From Rhodocyclaceae bacterium (GTDB lineage: Bacteria > Pseudomonadota > Gammaproteobacteria > Burkholderiales > Rhodocyclaceae): a stretch of 64,000 bases of DNA. Each line of letters opens with the position of its first letter. Position 1 is the stretch's first letter. The stretch is from assembly GCA_023150275.1 (NCBI GenBank), contig JAKLLG010000006.1, positions 62,001-126,000 on the forward strand. The letters are read 5' to 3'. Positions 60,569 through 64,000 of the stretch are shown here, one piece after another. The notes beneath the pieces are model-generated. The model was not told the origin of the DNA and made no database searches. It was given only the letters and a program-made list of their open reading frames with translations. The translations under genes were made by a program, and so were the position numbers.

Positions 60569-61011
60569 CGGGCAGCTAAGGTCTGTTCTCGATCATCCGG
60601 TGGCAAGCACCGATTGAATGCGAGGCCCTGGGCAGCTTTGCCATGTTCCGCACGTCCCACATCCTCGCCGCTGTGTCGCTCATCGTCTCCACCTGTGCCA
60701 TGGCTGCAGTTGGCGTGGCGCGCCTCCGTGTTCAGGCGAGGCGGCGGGACCGACTGCGGGGGATGAAGCGATGCATCCATTGGCATGCCTTCCGGCGCGA
60801 TTCAATGGCTGGATCATACGCCGATGGCATCGATTTTCAGAGATCAGTCGGCGGGATTCCTGTCAGCACAGTTTGTCATAAGCACTTTTTTGGCGACCGA
60901 GCCCGATGAATTTCAGGGCAGGTGATGCTTGATGGCGGGTTCGGAATGGTATGTGCGCAGTCAACAGGCCCGGGCGGCCGAGGAGTAAAAAGGGCCGCCC
61001 GGATTGCCGGC
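60569..61011. other. Intergenic region with a possible degenerate secreted-protein frame
   Basis: About 440 nt with no confident gene. A plus frame at 60643-60909 opens with a signal-peptide-like MFRTSHILAAVSLIVSTCAMAA but then loses protein character, and may be a remnant. A 10-bp hairpin (60970-60979 / 60993-61002) follows the nuclease stop. Confidence 0.4.

Positions 61012-64000
<2,989 letters not shown>

Noticed and set aside
60643..60909. A small secreted protein gene between the TauE/SafE and nuclease genes
   Set aside because: Only the first 22 residues look like a signal peptide; the remainder has no domain character and no good ribosome-binding site was found. Recorded only as a possible remnant.

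Overview
The window is chromosomal DNA of a high-GC Gram-negative bacterium, most likely a betaproteobacterium of the Rhodocyclales (Azonexus, Dechloromonas, Thauera or Accumulibacter-like). This rests on an rnfABCDGE-nth operon, aat beside bpt, VC_2705-type solute symporters with a DUF4212 small subunit, class I fumarase and acuI. The genus is an inference; no marker gene settles it. Almost all of the DNA is coding.

Layout: 1-7174 (minus strand) holds an Old Yellow Enzyme, a DUF1841 protein and rnfABCDGE-nth, tightly coupled. 7260-10959 (minus) holds pyrD, the two N-degron leucyltransferases bpt and aat, and a ferric-iron ABC ATPase. The iron permease is divergent at 11057, and the Fur-box-preceded binding protein converges on it at 12756. 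13930-21359 holds an NlpC/P60 peptidase, a receiver-GGDEF protein with a degenerate active site, propionyl-CoA synthetase, a YdcF-like protein and a large PAS-GGDEF-EAL protein.

22194-29100 is a five-gene plus-strand operon. It encodes a small membrane protein, a CrbS-like symporter/histidine-kinase fusion, a lone receiver, a protein joining PAS, a degenerate kinase and a DEDDh exonuclease, and a CBS-DUF294 nucleotidyltransferase. 29101-33160 (minus) holds murI, a LysE exporter, a RidA protein, class I fumarase and a UPF0114 protein. 33353-42893 (plus) holds acs, a second DUF294 nucleotidyltransferase (cNMP-like plus CBS domains), a second DEDDh exonuclease, one large symporter, then DUF4212 and a second large symporter.

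The two plus-strand loci look like one acetate/propionate physiology module: uptake, activation by acs and prpE, sensing by the transporter-kinase, and two paralogous pairs of DUF294 nucleotidyltransferase with DEDDh exonuclease. I think this pairing is the most interesting under-described system here. Both symporters also carry a large cytosolic insertion and an EF-hand-like loop.

43043-44769 holds a TPR protein, small proteins and tRNA-Ser(GGA). A short accessory remnant with higBA follows the tRNA. 45835-49705 (minus) is a ZIP, DUF2796, ABC ATPase, FtsX permease and DUF3299 operon, probably for zinc, downstream of a perfect palindrome. 49896-55256 holds small regulators, zapE, a short secretin-like protein, an alpha/beta hydrolase and metY. 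55300-57600 is an AT-richer accessory patch with an orphan secreted protein and a PIN/RHH toxin-antitoxin pair, flanked by a 233-bp direct repeat of the 3' end of a glycine-zipper gene. 58577-64000 (minus) holds acuI, a TauE/SafE permease and a large ExeM-type extracellular nuclease with an RTX tail, whose N-terminus lies beyond the right edge.
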